The translations under genes and the position numbers were made by a program. The notes beneath the pieces were generated by a model that searched no databases, was not told the DNA's origin, and worked only from the letters and a program-made list of their open reading frames with translations. Positions 8,201 to 18,196 of a stretch of DNA of 64,000 nucleotides are shown here, one piece after another. The DNA comes from Bacteroidota bacterium. Its GTDB lineage: Bacteria; Bacteroidota; Bacteroidia; B-17B0; Aurantibacillaceae. The stretch covers positions 310,001 to 374,000 of the forward strand of contig JAUXTT010000004.1 in NCBI GenBank assembly GCA_030684395.1, read 5' to 3'. Numbering within the stretch: position 1 is the stretch's first letter; each line of letters opens with the position of its first letter.

Positions 8201-11200
8201 TTATTCTATAATCACCTTTGTTACTGAACTTGCTCCTTCAGTACTTCTGATGATGAAGAAATAAACTCCTGTTTTAAGTGTTTTATCTGAGAACTCCTTT
8301 TTGAACTCAGCCGTATTACGAATAACTTCTTTATACAATACTTCACCAAGTACATTTGTGAATTGAGTAGTATATTCAGTTTTATTGTTCAATAAAGCTG
8401 TTACGGAAAACACTCCCATGTTTGGATTTGGATATACAACAACTTGTGTATTCAAAGCACTCGCTTCTTTAATACCAATTCCACTTACAACAACACCTGC
8501 AGAAGTAGCAGTACATCCGTTGGCATCTACTGTCTCAACTGTGTACGTTCCGTTTTGTGTAGCAGTTAATGTTGAGTTGGTTTCTCCCGGCATCAAATTG
8601 CCATCTAAATACCACTGATAAGAAACTGCCCCACTTGCTGTAAGTGTGTTTCCTGTTTGTGAAACTGTAGGTGTATTAACAGGGAACACGTTTACTGTGA
8701 TACTTGAAGTATTAGAACATCCATTAGCATCAGTACCTGTTGCAGTATATGTTGTAGTTGCACTTGGGTTTACAGTAATAATATCTGTAAGATCTCCTGT
8801 ATTCCAAGAGTATGTGCTTGCTCCGGTAGCAGTAAGTGTTACAGCAATTCCACTACATACTGTGGTACTTGCAGAACTGTTTGTAGAAACAGTTGGTGGT
8901 GTGTTTACCGTTACAGTTGCAACTGCCGTATTCTGACAACCCGGTCCGTTAGAGCCCGTTACAGTATAAGAAGTAGTTCCGGTAGGATTAACAGTTATTG
9001 AAGCTGTAACATCACCTGTATTCCAACTGAAAGACGTAGCGCCGTTTCCTGTTAACGTAGCAGACTGTCCGCTGCAAATTGTCATTGAGTTAACCGTAAC
9101 ATTTGGTGCAGAAGTAACCGTAACGTTTGCAACAGCCGTATTCTCGCAGCCATTAGCATCTGTACCAGTTACAGTATAAGATGTGCTGCTTGTTGGACTA
9201 ACTGAAATTGATCCTGTTGTTTCTGTAGTACTCCATAAATAAGCAGAAGCACCACCTGCCGTTAATGTTGTAGCAACACCTGAGCAAGTAGATGGAGAGT
9301 TTACTGTTACTGTTGGCAATGAATTTACCGTAACCGTCTGAATCGTTGTATTTGAACACCCGTTTGCATCAGTACCTGTTACTGTGTATGTAGCCGATGC
9401 ACCCGGGGTAAACGCTGTTGCGTTAATAACGCCACCACTCCATGTATATGAAGTTGCGCCGCCACCGGTTAAGGTAATCTGAGATCCTGTACAAACAGCA
9501 CCACTTAAAGGGTTAGCAGTTGCCGTAACAGTTGGTAAAGAATTTACGGTTATTGATTTGGTAGCAGTGTTCTGACAACCGTTTCCATCAGTACCTGTTA
9601 CAGTATAGGTTAATGTACCCGCAGGTGTAAATGCTACACCATCAGTCACCCCACCGCTCCATGTATAAGAAGTAGCTCCGCCACCGGTTAAGGTAACTTG
9701 AGTTCCCGCACATACCGTTCCACTTACCGGAGCTGAACTTGCTGTTACAGTTGGCAATGAATTTACGGTAATTGCTTTGGTTGCTGTGTTCTGACATCCA
9801 TTGGCATCTGTACCTGTTACAGTATAGGTACCAGAAGACGCAGGAGTAAATGCCACACCATTAGTTACACCACCTGTCCAGGTATATGACGTTGCGCCAC
9901 CACCGGTTAAAGTAAGTGTTGAACCTGCACAAACCGCTCCACTAACCGGAGATGAAGTTGCTGTTACAGTTGGTAAAGCATTCACAGTGATTAGCTTGGT
10001 TGCTGTATTTGTACAACCGTTTGCTCCTGTTCCTGTTACGGTATAGGTTAATGTACCTGCAGGTGTAAAAGCTACACCATTGGTTGCGCCACCTGTCCAT
10101 GTATAAGTAGTAGCTCCGCCACCGGTTAAGGTAACTTGAGTTCCTGCACACACTGTTCCGCTCACCGGAGATGAAGTTGCTGTTACAGTTGGTAAAGCAT
10201 TTACAGTAACCGCTGTAGTTGCTGTTTGCACACATCCGTTTGCATTGGTAACTGTAAGTGTATAAGCGCCGGCCATTGCCGCTGTAGCAGATGCAGATAC
10301 AGTTGGACTTTGTGTTCCACTACTGTACGCGTTTGGACCAGACCATGAATAAGTAGTCATTCCATTATTTCCTCCTGTTAATGACAATGATGATCCGGCA
10401 CAAACCGGACTATTGTTAGTAGCTGATGCAACTGGAAGAGCATTCACCATAACTGCAGTAGTTGCTGTTCTTTGGCAACCATTAGCAGCAGTAATTGTAA
10501 GCGTATAAGTACCTAACATAGCAGCAGTAGCTGCTGCAGAAACTGTTGGACTTTGTGATGTACTGCTGTACGCATTAGGTCCTGCCCATGAATAAGTCGT
10601 CATTCCATTATTCCCACCAGTTAAGGTTAAAGGGTTTCCAACACAAACAGGACCATTGTTAGCAGCGGTTGCAGTTGGTAGCGCATTCACTGTTACAGCT
10701 GTAGTTGCCGTGTTAGAACAAGTGCCATTTGAAATTGTTAAGGTGTATGTTCCCGCCATACCTGCTGTTGCTGTTGCAGATACAGTTGGACTTTGGGTTC
10801 CATTCGCGTATGCACCAGGGCCTGTCCATGAATATGAAGTCATACCATTGTTTCCGCCTGTTAAGGTTAAAGGGCTTCCCGCACAAACAGGACCGCTGTT
10901 AGACGCAGTTGCTGTAGGTAATGCATTAACTGTTACAGCCGTTGTTGCTGTTCTTTGACAACCGTTTCCATCCGTGATAGTGATTGTATATGTTCCTGCC
11001 ATGCCTGCTGTTGCTGTTGCAGATACAGTTGGGCTTTGAGTTGCATTAGCGTATGCAGACGGGCCTGCCCATGAATAAGAGGTCATACCATTGTTTCCAC
11101 CGGTTAAAGTTAAAGGGCTTCCAACACAAACAGGGCCATTGTTGGCCGCAGTTGCAGTTGGTAGTGCATTTACTGTTACTGCTGTAGTTGCCGTACGTTG

Positions 11201-13885
11201 ACAACCGTTTCCATCTGTTATTGTTATTGTATATGTTCCTGCCATGCCTGCTGTTGCAGTTGCTGATACAGTTGGGCTTTGGGTTGCATTAGCGTATGCA
11301 CTTGGTCCAGCCCATGAATAAGTTGTCATACCATTATTTCCACCGGTTAAGGTTAAAGGATTTCCCGCACAAACAGGACCGTTGTTAGCAGCAGTTGCCG
11401 TTGGTAATGCGTTTACTGTTACTGCTGTAGTTGCCGTACGTTGACAACCGTTTCCATCTGTTATTGTTATTGTATATGTTCCGGCCATACCTGCAGTTGC
11501 TGCTGCCGATACTGTTGGACTTTGTGTTGCATTAACGTATGCACTTGGTCCAGCCCAAGAATATGTGCTCATACCATTATTTCCACCAGTCAATGTTAAA
11601 AGACTTCCAACACAAACAGGGCCATTGTTAGCGGCCGTTGCAGTCGGTAATGCATTCACCACAACCGCTTGAGTGTAAGAAGGACTTGAGCCATTCGCAT
11701 TTGTTGAAATCAAACTTACCGTATAAGTTCCCGCAGTGGTAAATGTAATGTTTGGATTTTGCGCAGAAGCATTAGAGATCGTTACACCAACTGTTGGATT
11801 GGTCGTCCATGCCCAGCTTGTTGGTGTGTTTGTTGATGCGTCTGTAAAAGCAATTGCTTGTCCTTCACATTTTGTTGCAGCGGCTGTGAAATTCGCAACT
11901 GGCGGTAAAGCTGATGGTGTGTAAGAAATATTAATATTATCTAAATATAGATTATTACCCCATCCGCTCACTGATTCGAATTTTAAATAAACAACTGGCT
12001 GCCCCGCATAAGAAGACAAACTAACGGTTTCTCTTCTCCAATTGCCATTTGCAGTTGGAGTATAAGCGGCAGTTGAAGCAGGGGTAACCGTAGCTAAAGT
12101 AGCACCCCCCTTATTATATACTTTTGTCCATGTTCCTCCACAATCTGTAGAGATCCAAACATTTAATGAATCAATGTAAGTTGTATTATACATTTTATGG
12201 GAAACGTCAAATTGAACCTGAAGTGTTGAATTTGCCGCAGCAAAACTAATTGGTGGTGTTTGTAAAGCGTCTCTTTGACCGGTAGGATCGATTGTGCCAG
12301 TTGACCAGTTGTCCATTTTAGCCACCGCTGTACTTCCTGCTGTTAAACCAAAAGTATGCGCAACCCTGGCCCATTTGTTTGTTGGATCTACAGCTGTATA
12401 TGACCATCCTGTTGGGGCAAATGTTACTGCTTCGAAACCTTCTGTAAATGGCAGAGCGGTGCCAGCCGGAGCAGCTATTACAGTAAATGGTGCGGTTAAA
12501 GTGTTGTTACCTGCAAATCCATCAGCACCACCATTGGGTGCAGAAACTGTAACAGAAAATGTATGAGCAGCAGCACTTAGCCCTGAATAAACATTTAAAG
12601 TTAGGGTTGCAGTTGCCCCGGCTACTAATGAACCAGTCCACGGAAGCACTGTGTTTGTGCCCCCATCCATATTATAAGTAATTGTTGCGGATGTCAGTGT
12701 AGTTGTCCCGTTATTAGATAAAATAATTTGAGGTGTCACGGAATTATTACAAGTAGACATTCCACTTGTTGGAGATAAAATACTGGTGATAGCTGCATCT
12801 AAAGCAAATGGGCTATTACATTTTGTTGAAGAGGCTAATGGTGCACGATAAGTTCCGTTTGCCATAGCTGTTTGAATCCGTGTTCCCTGATTTAGTGTAA
12901 ACATATACATACACGCATCATCAACATAATCCATATAATTCATAAACATTTCACCCGTAGTGTTTCCGGCACAAACCCCAACGTTGTATGGATGTGTTTG
13001 GCAAGTGAAGTTAGAAGTACTGGCAGGAGGGGTATCTGCACAATAATCAGTAGCACATGAACCGTCTCCCCAAATATGTCTAAGTCCTAACCAGTGACCA
13101 ATTTCATGTGTTGCAGTTCTTCCTCCATTGTAAGGAGCTGCTGCTGTTCCCGTTGTTCCTGTCGCACTTTGGTTTAAAACCACACCACAAGTAGTTGCAG
13201 TTTCAACACCGGTTAATCCCGCTAAACCAGTACCTGCAGGGAAGGAAGCATAACCTAATAAACCCGATCCATTTACTTTTGCAACCCAAATATTCAAATA
13301 TTTTGTAGGATCCCAAATTGAATTTGGTTTTATTGTTCCATCAAAATAGGTTTGTAATGCTCCCGATGTCGTAAACGAGTTTGGATCTGTCCATCCACGT
13401 GTTGACCAACGGATACGCTCAATACCATCTTCCGCTAATACAGCCCCTGTTGGATCAACTTTTGCCAAACAAAATTGAACCCCTGTGTTCCCTGCTTTTA
13501 CACTTGTGAAAGTAGCAGGAACGCTTCCTATATCTGCGTTTGTTCCTGCGTAATCATTATTTAAAACTGTTATTTGCGAAGCTACCTGAGCGGCAGAAAT
13601 ATTTTCCTGCGTTATAGTTGCCTGATTATGAATAATGTGAAAAATAACGGGTATAGTGTAATTCACCATTACGTTATTTGTTCCCTGAATGATACGTTGT
13701 TGATTAAGTTCATTCACCTTTTCCTGCATCCAATCTTCCCATTGTTGATCCGGAATAGCCGTAGCACACTTCACTACCGGTGGTGTAACCATTTTTTGTT
13801 GTGCATAAACTGATGCACTTGTTCCCGCAAATAATAAAGCACCCGCTGCAAGCGACTTTATCAGATTTGTTTTGTTTTTCAGCAT
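8201..13885 (-). CDS. Giant secreted M43 metalloprotease with Ig/PKD repeats and T9SS tail
   Basis: A 1,894-residue exported zinc protease. Order: signal peptide (1-28, ...SASVYAQ); pappalysin-like M43 domain to about 350, with HEIGHWLGLRH (H260, E261, H264, H270) and the Met-turn MNYMDY; a CARDB/Ig-like segment (about 365-470); a MAM/jelly-roll-like domain (FTEGFEAVTFAPTGW, about 475-665); one PKD domain; fourteen Ig/PKD-like repeats; and a type A sorting domain with VYPNPNMG. The first six repeats are about 81 residues and nearly identical, the next four about 73, the rest about 70 and more diverged. Each repeat has a paired VCxG and GC motif that could form a disulfide. It probably cuts extracellular protein while held at the cell surface. 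It follows the subtilase gene with a 31-base gap, so the two form an operon. Confidence 0.93.
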   Translation of the reverse strand: MLKNKTNLIKSLAAGALLFAGTSASVYAQQKMVTPPVVKCATAIPDQQWEDWMQEKVNELNQQRIIQGTNNVMVNYTIPVIFHIIHNQATITQENISAAQVASQITVLNNDYAGTNADIGSVPATFTSVKAGNTGVQFCLAKVDPTGAVLAEDGIERIRWSTRGWTDPNSFTTSGALQTYFDGTIKPNSIWDPTKYLNIWVAKVNGSGLLGYASFPAGTGLAGLTGVETATTCGVVLNQSATGTTGTAAAPYNGGRTATHEIGHWLGLRHIWGDGSCATDYCADTPPASTSNFTCQTHPYNVGVCAGNTTGEMFMNYMDYVDDACMYMFTLNQGTRIQTAMANGTYRAPLASSTKCNSPFALDAAITSILSPTSGMSTCNNSVTPQIILSNNGTTTLTSATITYNMDGGTNTVLPWTGSLVAGATATLTLNVYSGLSAAAHTFSVTVSAPNGGADGFAGNNTLTAPFTVIAAPAGTALPFTEGFEAVTFAPTGWSYTAVDPTNKWARVAHTFGLTAGSTAVAKMDNWSTGTIDPTGQRDALQTPPISFAAANSTLQVQFDVSHKMYNTTYIDSLNVWISTDCGGTWTKVYNKGGATLATVTPASTAAYTPTANGNWRRETVSLSSYAGQPVVYLKFESVSGWGNNLYLDNINISYTPSALPPVANFTAAATKCEGQAIAFTDASTNTPTSWAWTTNPTVGVTISNASAQNPNITFTTAGTYTVSLISTNANGSSPSYTQAVVVNALPTATAANNGPVCVGSLLTLTGGNNGMSTYSWAGPSAYVNATQSPTVSAAATAGMAGTYTITITDGNGCQRTATTAVTVNALPTATAANNGPVCAGNPLTLTGGNNGMTTYSWAGPSAYANATQSPTVSATATAGMAGTYTITITDGNGCQRTATTAVTVNALPTATAANNGPVCVGSPLTLTGGNNGMTSYSWAGPSAYANATQSPTVSATATAGMAGTYTITITDGNGCQRTATTAVTVNALPTATASNSGPVCAGSPLTLTGGNNGMTSYSWTGPGAYANGTQSPTVSATATAGMAGTYTLTISNGTCSNTATTAVTVNALPTATAANNGPVCVGNPLTLTGGNNGMTTYSWAGPNAYSSTSQSPTVSAAATAAMLGTYTLTITAANGCQRTATTAVMVNALPVASATNNSPVCAGSSLSLTGGNNGMTTYSWSGPNAYSSGTQSPTVSASATAAMAGAYTLTVTNANGCVQTATTAVTVNALPTVTATSSPVSGTVCAGTQVTLTGGGATTYTWTGGATNGVAFTPAGTLTYTVTGTGANGCTNTATKLITVNALPTVTATSSPVSGAVCAGSTLTLTGGGATSYTWTGGVTNGVAFTPASSGTYTVTGTDANGCQNTATKAITVNSLPTVTASSAPVSGTVCAGTQVTLTGGGATSYTWSGGVTDGVAFTPAGTLTYTVTGTDGNGCQNTATKSITVNSLPTVTATANPLSGAVCTGSQITLTGGGATSYTWSGGVINATAFTPGASATYTVTGTDANGCSNTTIQTVTVNSLPTVTVNSPSTCSGVATTLTAGGASAYLWSTTETTGSISVSPTSSTSYTVTGTDANGCENTAVANVTVTSAPNVTVNSMTICSGQSATLTGNGATSFSWNTGDVTASITVNPTGTTSYTVTGSNGPGCQNTAVATVTVNTPPTVSTNSSASTTVCSGIAVTLTATGASTYSWNTGDLTDIITVNPSATTTYTATGTDANGCSNTSSITVNVFPVNTPTVSQTGNTLTASGAVSYQWYLDGNLMPGETNSTLTATQNGTYTVETVDANGCTATSAGVVVSGIGIKEASALNTQVVVYPNPNMGVFSVTALLNNKTEYTTQFTNVLGEVLYKEVIRNTAEFKKEFSDKTLKTGVYFFIIRSTEGASSVTKVIIE
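10202..11656 (-). repeat. Six tandem ~243-base coding repeats
   Basis: Six in-phase units inside the metalloprotease gene, each starting with codons for NALP and ending TTAVTV. Five are 81 codons and one is 80. Units 2 and 3 differ at only a few residues, so the DNA is close to identical. Such an array can gain or lose copies and is prone to assembly collapse. Confidence 0.9.
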
Positions 13886-13916
13886 TTGATTTGTTTTTGT
13901 GTATGTTTAGTCGTTA

Positions 13917-16900
13917 TTATTCAATTATTAATTTCTTTGTTACCCCTTGATTTGAATCGGTCATGATTGATACAAAGTAGATTCCGGAGGTGATTCCCTC
14001 CAATTTAATTTCATGGTCGTTTCTAATATTACACTCGTATATTGCCTGACCTATAGTATTCCGAACAACCAATTTACAAAAATTACTTGACTTATCAAAG
14101 CTCACAGCAAACGAACCTGCATTCGGATTTGGATAGATAGAAACTCCGAAAACCGAGGTCATTTCTTCTATTCCTATACAGGGATTCACTGTAACATCAA
14201 TCGTGTCATTATTAGAACAATTGTTTGCGTTTGTTCCAGTTACGATATATGATAGTGAAGAAGCAGGTACAAACGATTGTCCATCAACAACCCCATTATT
14301 CCAAACATACGATGTAGCACCACTTCCTGTTAAGACAATCGCATCTCCACTACAAATAACTGCACTGGTATTTACGTTTGCAACAACAGTTGGTAAGGCA
14401 TTTACAGTAACTGTTTTATTGGCAGAAGTTGTTGAGCAACCTCCTGAATTGGTAACAATAACATTATAAACTCCGGCTTGTGTAGCATTGTAAGTTGCCG
14501 CTGTAGCACCTAAAATTGGAGAACCTCCCATTTGCCATTGGTATCCTGAAATTACAAATCCGCCGCCGCTAGTTCCTGAACCTGTTAACGTAATACTATC
14601 TCCGGCACAAAAACTACTTGGTCCACTTAATGAGGCTGTAGGTTTATTATTTACTACCACACTTGTTGTAGAAGTAGATGAGCAACCATTATCTGTTACG
14701 GTAACCGTGTATGTTCCTGCCATAGAAAGTGTAACAGAATTACGTACCGGATTTTGGCTTGTAGAAGTATATCCGCCCGGACCTGCCCATGAATAAGACG
14801 TTCCTCCTGATGAGTTCAAACTGATAGAACCCTGAACACAAAATGGTCCTGCATTAGATGCAATTGCAGTTGGCGTTTGGTTTATTGTTACCGTTTGTGA
14901 AACCGGAGTGCTTGTTCCAAAGCTATTTGTTGCGGTGTGCGTTACCGTATATGTTCCAGATGTATTGAAAACAATTGTCGGGCTCTGATCGGTAGTGGAA
15001 GATAACGTTCCTCCTGTGGTTGACCACGACCATGATATTGGATTGTTTGTTGAGTTATCTGTTAATGTAATTGTTTGACCACTGCAATTATTAGAAGATA
15101 AAGAGAAAACAGCGGTTGGTGGGACTCCTGCCGTGACACCGGAAATATTTACATTATCCACATAAATTGCCTGACCGTAACGTCCAATATTTCTGAAAGC
15201 AACTAACACATTTCCCTGGCCAACAAAAGAACTGAGATCAATTGTTTCTGTTCTCCATTCTCCTGCAACAGGAACAAAAAGCGCAGCAGCATTATCTGCC
15301 GCAGTTGCAAGACCGGTACCTCCCTTAAAATAGACTTGAGTATATGTCTCTCCGCAATCTGTAGAAACCAATACTGCGAGAGAATCACTGTATTCAGCAT
15401 CATACCTTGCGTATGCAACATCAAAAGTTAATGATGCTGATGTTAAACCGGCAAAATCGTATTTAGGGGTTTTAACATCGTCTGCCTTCCCTCGTGTATC
15501 TGAATTATAATTATCAAAATACATACACGCTCCGCTAGCTGCAAAACCTCCAACGCTTGCGTTCCTATACCATTTTACAGAATCTCCATAATAATCGTAA
15601 TCAGCCCAGCCTGCAGGTGGAAAACTTGCAGTAGAAAAACCCTCAACCAATGGCAAAACACCTGGTCCTGCAACGGTGATGTAAGAGGTTTTTATTTTTG
15701 TTCCATTACCATTAACATTTGTTGCAATCAATTGCACCGAGTAGGTTCCGGGAGCAGCATATGTCACAATTGGATTTTGCAAAGTAGAGTTTGAAGGTGT
15801 TCCTCCTGTGAATGTCCAGTTCCATCCTGTTGGTAAATAATATGTTTGATCATAAAACTGCACAGGAGCTCCCGGGCATGTAACGGTGGTGTTAGCAGTG
15901 AAGTTAACAGTTGGCAAGGGGGCTATTGCTGCGGCGGCACAATTCATTGCAGCAGCAGCATCTATTCTTCCGGCTCCCATTCCACTTGTAGTAAGCGTTG
16001 CGGCAGTTGTGCTGATACAACTTAATACCTGGGTTGGTGTTAAATACGGACTTTTTGATAACATCAAACCGCACAAACCGGCAACAATTGGAGTAGCCAT
16101 AGATGTTCCCGACATATTACCATACGTGCTTCCTGGTAGTGTACTTCTGATAGTACTGCCCGGCGCGGAAATATCAACCCATGTTCCGTAATTTGAAAAA
16201 CTTGATTTTGCATCTGTTGAAGTTGTTGAAGCTACACAATATACATTGTTATATGCGCCCGGATAATTTTGAGTAGAAACATTATCGTTGCCAGCAGCGG
16301 CAACAACAATACTATTACGACTCCACGCATAGTTCATAACAGCTTGCTCGGTAACAGAACTTCCTCCACCACCCCATGAACAACTAATAACACGTGCTTT
16401 TGCATTAACCGCATATATAACGCCTGCATAACCTGCGTCAATTCCTGTTGGATCACTTGCGTCACCAGTAGCTTTAACAGGAATAATTTTTACACTAAAA
16501 CCAATAGAAGAAATTCCTGTGCCATTATTAGTTCGGGCGCTTACTAATCCTGAACAATGTGTTCCATGATCGAAATTGGTGCTAGGTGGATTTGGATCTG
16601 TATCATCATCAGCAATATCATATCCTGTTACATCATCAACATATCCGTTGTTATCATCATCAATTCCGTTACCCGCAATTTCTCCTGCATTTACATACAT
16701 ATTTGCAGAAAGATCGGGGTGATTGGTTTGCATTGCATTATCTACAACCGCTACTGCTACTGTTGATCCTGAACTAAAAACATCCCAAGCTGCGGGAGCA
16801 TTTATTTTTGCCAAAAACCATTGACTCGGATTTCCGGTTGGTGTATAATCATTCGGAGTAAGTGAAGTTTTCATTAAAGGAACACGTTCCGCCAATTCAA

Positions 16901-17234
16901 CACTTCCGGTTTGTTTTAACATATCTATTAATTGCTGATAGTTTCCATAATCAGAGAAATGCACAACATAAGTTCTAAGTAATTCATCCGAACCCTTTGC
17001 AGCAAAAAAAGGCTTTGATATTTTAGTAATGGAAAACGCGGGAATAAGGTTTTTAAGAAACGAAAAGCTGTTGAGTGGAAGATTCTTCCAATCAGGGTGT
17101 TTACCAAATGAAGGGTTCTGGTTTGTATTTATACGTACATACAATTTTCCATCTGTGTAATCAGGATGAATTGTTTGTGCGAAAATAAAAGTACTAACAC
17201 AAAGTCCTACAAAAATAGATAACAGTTTCTTCAT
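13917..17234 (-). CDS. Secreted S8 subtilase with PKD/Ig domains and T9SS tail
   Basis: A 1,105-residue exported serine protease. Signal peptide (MKKLLSIFVGLCVSTFIFAQ); propeptide to about 125; S8 catalytic domain about 130-430 with D165 (AVAVVDNAMQ), H223 (FDHGTHCSG), oxyanion N316 (AAAGND) and S378 (MSGTSMATP). The aspartate motif is DNA instead of the usual D-T/S-G, which is uncommon. A PKD domain, a MAM/jelly-roll-like domain (VEGFSTASFPPAGW), another PKD and three Ig-like repeats follow, then a type A sorting domain (IYPNPNAGSF). An acidic Ca-binding-like run lies at 190-215. It is the first gene of the two-protease operon. Confidence 0.94.
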   Translation of the reverse strand: MKKLLSIFVGLCVSTFIFAQTIHPDYTDGKLYVRINTNQNPSFGKHPDWKNLPLNSFSFLKNLIPAFSITKISKPFFAAKGSDELLRTYVVHFSDYGNYQQLIDMLKQTGSVELAERVPLMKTSLTPNDYTPTGNPSQWFLAKINAPAAWDVFSSGSTVAVAVVDNAMQTNHPDLSANMYVNAGEIAGNGIDDDNNGYVDDVTGYDIADDDTDPNPPSTNFDHGTHCSGLVSARTNNGTGISSIGFSVKIIPVKATGDASDPTGIDAGYAGVIYAVNAKARVISCSWGGGGSSVTEQAVMNYAWSRNSIVVAAAGNDNVSTQNYPGAYNNVYCVASTTSTDAKSSFSNYGTWVDISAPGSTIRSTLPGSTYGNMSGTSMATPIVAGLCGLMLSKSPYLTPTQVLSCISTTAATLTTSGMGAGRIDAAAAMNCAAAAIAPLPTVNFTANTTVTCPGAPVQFYDQTYYLPTGWNWTFTGGTPSNSTLQNPIVTYAAPGTYSVQLIATNVNGNGTKIKTSYITVAGPGVLPLVEGFSTASFPPAGWADYDYYGDSVKWYRNASVGGFAASGACMYFDNYNSDTRGKADDVKTPKYDFAGLTSASLTFDVAYARYDAEYSDSLAVLVSTDCGETYTQVYFKGGTGLATAADNAAALFVPVAGEWRTETIDLSSFVGQGNVLVAFRNIGRYGQAIYVDNVNISGVTAGVPPTAVFSLSSNNCSGQTITLTDNSTNNPISWSWSTTGGTLSSTTDQSPTIVFNTSGTYTVTHTATNSFGTSTPVSQTVTINQTPTAIASNAGPFCVQGSISLNSSGGTSYSWAGPGGYTSTSQNPVRNSVTLSMAGTYTVTVTDNGCSSTSTTSVVVNNKPTASLSGPSSFCAGDSITLTGSGTSGGGFVISGYQWQMGGSPILGATAATYNATQAGVYNVIVTNSGGCSTTSANKTVTVNALPTVVANVNTSAVICSGDAIVLTGSGATSYVWNNGVVDGQSFVPASSLSYIVTGTNANNCSNNDTIDVTVNPCIGIEEMTSVFGVSIYPNPNAGSFAVSFDKSSNFCKLVVRNTIGQAIYECNIRNDHEIKLEGITSGIYFVSIMTDSNQGVTKKLIIE

Positions 17235-17301
17235 TCGTTTTTAATGTTATTGTCTAATCCTATTGCAAAAACTCTTTTTACCTCATTAACATCTGCCAAA
17301 A

Positions 17302-17321
17302 TTTGCTGTTTAAACAGCAAA
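17302..17321. promoter_or_regulatory. Perfect 20-bp palindrome upstream of the protease operon
   Basis: TTTGCTGTTT is followed directly by its exact complement, with the centre about 77 bases upstream of the subtilase start. The position and perfect symmetry suit an operator for a dimeric regulator. A second, shorter one (GTCGA-N5-TCGAC) lies nearby at about 17346-17360. The rest of the stretch from 17235 to 17640 is AT-rich spacer in which I see no gene. Confidence 0.4.
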
Positions 17322-17645
17322 AGTTTCATGCTTTGTATTAAATTGTCGAATTGATCGACGGGTTAGTATAATTTAGAATTGAGGTATGGTGTAAAAACCG
17401 AGCACAATAACAAACAAAAAAAATGTAATTCCAAATTTTTTCGATAAATAAGTTGAGAGACATAGTACTAAAATTAAGTAAGAAATGCAAAAATAATTTA
17501 TAATTAATTTAAAATCAAATGTTTACAATAAAACATATCGATCAATTATTTAGTTTCCGTGTTTATTTAACCCTAAAATTTGGCGACATAAAGCAAACAT
17601 ATCAGATGAATTTGTGGTATAAGAAGAGTGTAATGTTAAATATGT

Positions 17646-17653
17646 TACTTTTG
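17646..17653 (+). promoter_or_regulatory. -7 box of tRNA-Arg
   Basis: TACTTTTG fits TAnnTTTG and lies 13 bases upstream of the tRNA. The same box stands before the other two tRNA genes in the window. Confidence 0.55.
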
Positions 17654-17666
17654 CATTTTACAATCC

Positions 17667-17743
17667 GGTCCCGTAGTTCAACTGGATAGAATCTCAGATT
17701 CCGATTCTGAGGGTTGGAGGTTCGAACCCTCTCGGGGCCACCA
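17667..17743 (+). tRNA. tRNA-Arg (CCG)
   Basis: The acceptor stem GGTCCCG pairs with CGGGGCC (one G-U). The anticodon stem TCAGA/TCTGA holds the loop TTCCGAT with anticodon CCG. The T-arm GGAGG-TTCGAAC-CCTCT is complete, and a CCA end is encoded. It reads the arginine codon CGG. Confidence 0.93.
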
Positions 17744-17772
17744 GAGAAACAAACAATAAAACTTCCTGAAAC

Positions 17773-18049
17773 ATGGATATTCAGGCTGTATTTGCCAATA
17801 ATGAGAAATGGGTGGCTGAAAAACTCGCCTTATCTCCTGATTATTTTCAAATCTGGCAAAGGTCAATCACCTGAATTTTTGTACATAAGATGTTCTGACA
17901 GTAGAGTAACAGCAGAAGATTTGATGGGCATACAACCCGGAGATGCGTTCATTCACAGAAATATTGACAACATGGTTGTAAGTATAGATTTGAATATAAT
18001 GTCAGTGTTGAATTATGCAGCAAGTCTGGAGATATACAGGTTAGATTGA
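17773..18049 (+). pseudogene. Truncated, frameshifted beta-carbonic anhydrase
   Basis: The frame opens [26 protein letters not shown] and breaks. The next frame continues [36 protein letters not shown], which is the zinc-binding CxDxR block of beta-carbonic anhydrases. Restoring one A in each of two short A-runs (near 17849 and 17859) gives a continuous DYFQNLAKGQSPEF. Homology stops after VLNYAAS, and the second zinc site (HxxC) and the rest are gone. The enzyme, which hydrates CO2, is therefore dead here. It lies 30 bases downstream of tRNA-Arg. The stretch from 18050 to 18196 holds only spacer and presumably the promoter of the kinase gene. Confidence 0.85.
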
Positions 18050-18196
18050 TTCTGAAGAATTTTTGATCATTATTTTCTACACCAGAATCTAATTTCTTTA
18101 CCTCACAAAACTTAAGATACTCCTCTATATTTTGTTTGTTAGTTTTGCTAACTGAATTTTTACGCGTTATATACTACTACAATTAACCCTCCCGTT

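Noticed and set aside
8201-11656. Regular repeats that might suggest a CRISPR array
   Set aside because: The period is about 210-243 bases, in phase with one long reading frame, and the variable parts are coding changes. There are no short repeats with unique spacers.
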